Source: Bacteroidales bacterium | GTDB lineage: Bacteria > Bacteroidota > Bacteroidia > Bacteroidales > VadinHA17 | Reading direction: 5' to 3' | Length of the DNA stretch: 8,184 bases | Assembly (NCBI GenBank): GCA_016936695.1 | Contig: JAFGXK010000186.1 | Coordinates: 1-8,184, forward strand | Shown: positions 7,034 through 8,184 of the stretch, one piece after another | How the letters are laid out: every line of letters starts with the position of its first letter | Position numbering within the stretch: the first letter of the stretch is position 1 | Position numbers and translations under genes: made by a program | The notes under the pieces: model-generated | What the model was told of the DNA's origin: nothing | Seen by the model: only the letters and a program-made list of their open reading frames with translations | Database searches by the model: none

Positions 7034-7072
7034 TACACTTGATATACTCTATAATTTCCTGTCAGATCAGTT

Positions 7073-7089
7073 ATAACCAGTCTGGTTAT
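7073..7089. promoter_or_regulatory. Perfect 17-bp palindrome ATAACCAG-T-CTGGTTAT
   Basis: Two 8-bp arms (7073-7080 and 7082-7089) are exact reverse complements around one central base. It overlaps the stop codon (TAA, 7088-7086) of the minus-strand gene. It could fold as a 7-bp stem with a 3-nt loop at the mRNA 3' end, or serve as a dimeric operator. No T-run follows, so it is not an obvious terminator on its own. Confidence 0.5.
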
Positions 7090-7610
7090 TTGGAAAAAGT
7101 AATACTTCCCCATCCCTGAACCGGGATTAACCCGGTACCGGGATGAAAACCGGTGAGTGTCATCTGACCTGTGGCACCTTCGAATCTGCCGGTTCCGCCG
7201 TCAATGGTGACATACAAAGTGACCTCGAAAGTGCTGATATTAACGAGCATTGTGCATATATAGGAGTACGCATCTCCGTTTGCAACAGTGTTTAATCCCT
7301 CAATATATGAGGAATTGATTTTGCTGCTAAAATCAGTATGACAATTGAATATTGTCCAGGTGCTCAATTCAGTATTCAGCCGGCCGCCATGGCTTTGATT
7401 ACCCTCAAGCCAGCCTTTTCTTGAATGTGAAATGGTGGGATAGGGATACCCAAGAGGTGTACATACAATTACATCCGAGTTATCAGTTGCAATAATAACA
7501 CCTTCAAACTTAATCGGTACGGTAACTCCATTCGTGGTCCTGTGCGAGTCTTTTGAAAATCCGCAAAAGACCACAGCAAGAAGCACCAGAAGAATCTTTA
7601 GTGTTCTCAT
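7086..7610 (-). CDS. Small secreted protein of unknown function with GGTGRFEGATG motif
   Basis: A 174-aa protein starting at ATG 7610. The N-terminus is a clear export signal (R2, K5, then a hydrophobic core LLVLLAVVF to about residue 15) followed by C16-G17. A lipoprotein is possible, but Phe just before the Cys is unusual for a lipobox, so ordinary signal peptidase cleavage is equally plausible. The rest is short, Gly/Thr/Ser-rich and strand-like. DGGTGRFEGATGQMTLTG (137-154) resembles the motif of secreted allene-oxide-cyclase-like or DUF3224-like beta-barrel proteins, where a GGTGxFxGATG turn recurs near the C-terminus. Cys 50, 90 and 119 could form disulfides. It has no catalytic residues I can name, and no Shine-Dalgarno. 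It is likely monocistronic, bounded by a palindrome at its stop and a hairpin beyond. Confidence 0.72.
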   Translation of the reverse strand: MRTLKILLVLLAVVFCGFSKDSHRTTNGVTVPIKFEGVIIATDNSDVIVCTPLGYPYPTISHSRKGWLEGNQSHGGRLNTELSTWTIFNCHTDFSSKINSSYIEGLNTVANGDAYSYICTMLVNISTFEVTLYVTIDGGTGRFEGATGQMTLTGFHPGTGLIPVQGWGSITFSK

Positions 7611-7672
7611 AGCCTGAAAATTTTAGTTAATACTACGAACCGATTTTTATCCCCGGGAATACTTTTCCTAAA

Positions 7673-7690
7673 CAAAATTAAACAAATGTA
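7673..7690 (-). promoter_or_regulatory. Possible -7 boxes upstream of the secreted-protein gene
   Basis: Two adjacent minus-strand matches to TAnnTTTG occur: TACATTTG (7690-7683) and TAATTTTG (7680-7673), about 65-80 bp before ATG 7610. Neither has a TTTG at the expected 19-21 nt upstream. An imperfect 14-bp palindrome around CCCGGG (7648-7661) follows in the leader. Weak call. Confidence 0.3.
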
Positions 7691-7709
7691 CCGGGATTGA
7701 CTTTCAGGT

Positions 7710-7738
7710 AAGTCTCCAATACTTTGCTGAGAATCTCA
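7710..7738 (+). repeat. Imperfect intergenic repeat, copy 2 (with 4704-4732)
   Basis: It matches 4704-4732 at 25 of 29 positions; mismatches are three adjacent bases in the middle (TAC versus AGG) and one A/T change. The surrounding gap 7611-7874 holds no gene I can support. It also has a short hairpin CCGGT-CTTCA-ACCGG at 7756-7770 and a doubled GCCTTTAC around 7839-7856. Confidence 0.45.
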
Positions 7739-7874
7739 TAATTGATTTTTGTTTTCCGGTCTTCAACCGGCATCCTGCAGATAATTAACTTCGGTAACCC
7801 TGTCTGATTCGTCTTCTTAAGACCTTTATGCCCTTCCGCCTTTACGCCTTTACACTGTTATACCATCATTCCTT

Positions 7875-8184
7875 TTATACATTATCGCTTTCCTGACTAT
7901 TTAGATACTTTTCAAGGAAGATTCTTAATCCGCATATTCTGAAACCGCCTGAAAGCAAATAATCTTCATCATCTTTTACAATAATATAATTGTGGTATGT
8001 TTTAAGAGTTTGTACCGCTTCAGTGTTACCCCTTGTCGGTCTGGCATCTGAACCATATTTAATCTCTATTGAAGTCACCGGTCGATTGCCCTTTGTTAAT
8101 ACCAGATCAAGTTCAGATATTTCAAAGATCTTTTCAACAGTAATCACTACTACCTTCTTATATATCTCTTCGCCTGAAAAAGCA
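7875..8184 (-). CDS. DUF4143-type ATPase C-terminal fragment (5' side truncated or chimeric)
   Basis: The frame ends with TAA at 7875-7877 and stays open to the right edge (102 whole codons). From about 8126 down it reads as the C-terminal PD-(D/E)xK-like region found in AAA ATPases with DUF4143 (COG1373): ELDLVLTKGN (Asp), then SIEIKYGSD (ExK), then a strand-rich tail ending GLRIFLEKYL. Such ATPases normally have about 380-450 aa, so only the last quarter is here. A GTG at 8147 could serve as start for a 90-aa product, but that begins inside the domain and is probably not a real start. Upstream of codon 8150 the frame reads FSGEEIYKKV, identical to part of the ABC-F protein, which does not belong in a DUF4143 protein. 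Thus a gene remnant, or an assembly join at the edge. The lone fragment lacks the ATPase P-loop and is likely inactive. Confidence 0.6.
   Translation of the reverse strand, partial: AFSGEEIYKKVVVITVEKIFEISELDLVLTKGNRPVTSIEIKYGSDARPTRGNTEAVQTLKTYHNYIIVKDDEDYLLSGGFRICGLRIFLEKYLNSQESDNV
8152..8184. repeat. 33-nt near-copy of ABC-F coding sequence (2010-2043) at the right edge
   Basis: Positions 8152-8184 match 2010-2043 in the same orientation with one substitution (C at 8157 for T at 2015, synonymous Lys AAG/AAA) and one missing A in a run of six. Both copies read SGEEIYKKV on the minus strand, the segment just before the ABC signature of the second cassette. The match reaches the window edge and may go on beyond it. 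Confidence 0.75.

Noticed and set aside
4759..7610. Polysaccharide utilisation locus regulated by the hybrid kinase
   Set aside because: No SusC/SusD pair or glycoside hydrolase is present, and the sensor lacks the large periplasmic propeller domain of typical polysaccharide-responsive hybrid systems.
7683..7857. Stop-free minus-strand frame of 58 codons in the 7611-7874 gap, ending in KVNPGTFV
   Set aside because: It has only one late ATG, no recognisable family, and a stop-free run of this length is not rare by chance.

Overview
The window looks like chromosomal DNA of a Bacteroidota bacterium, probably a Bacteroidales-like environmental or metagenomic lineage. The evidence is a moderate G+C content, three to four upstream regions that fit the Bacteroidota promoter pattern (TTTG, about 19-20 nt, TAnnTTTG), mostly absent Shine-Dalgarno sequences, a YkpA-type ABC-F ATPase, and a membrane histidine kinase fused to a receiver and an AraC-type DNA-binding domain. 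No CRISPR array, tRNA, rRNA, transposase or phage gene was seen.

Layout. (1) 1-1427, minus: an FAD-dependent oxidoreductase of the phytoene desaturase / carotenoid isomerase / retinol saturase superfamily; its C-terminus runs off the left edge. (2) 1428-1702: a promoter for that gene and two strong inverted repeats. (3) 1703-3313, minus: a YkpA/YbiT-like ABC-F ATPase whose second nucleotide site is degenerate. (4) 3314-3461: a divergent promoter region. (5) 3462-4538, plus: a membrane-anchored endonuclease/exonuclease/phosphatase-family (EEP) hydrolase. (6) 4539-4758: a convergent gap with a weak terminator and an imperfect repeat that recurs near 7.7 kb. (7) 4759-6891, minus: one hybrid sensor kinase gene cut by an in-frame TAA at 6148-6150 into a sensor/H-box half and an ATPase-receiver-AraC half. 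(8) 6892-7085: a promoter for the kinase, a terminator-like hairpin, a short direct repeat and a 17-bp palindrome. (9) 7086-7610, minus: a small secreted protein of unknown function with a GGTGRFEGATG motif. (10) 7611-7874: non-coding, with the second copy of the imperfect repeat. (11) 7875-8184, minus: a C-terminal fragment of a DUF4143-type ATPase, joined in frame at the right edge to a short stretch matching the ABC-F gene.

The genes do not form an obvious pathway. Most have their own upstream region and terminator-like structure and look like separate housekeeping or accessory transcription units. The points most worth a second look are the interrupted hybrid kinase, the lost catalytic residues in the second ABC-F site, and the chimeric-looking right end, which may be an assembly artefact or a real recombination scar. 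I found no convincing new multi-gene system.
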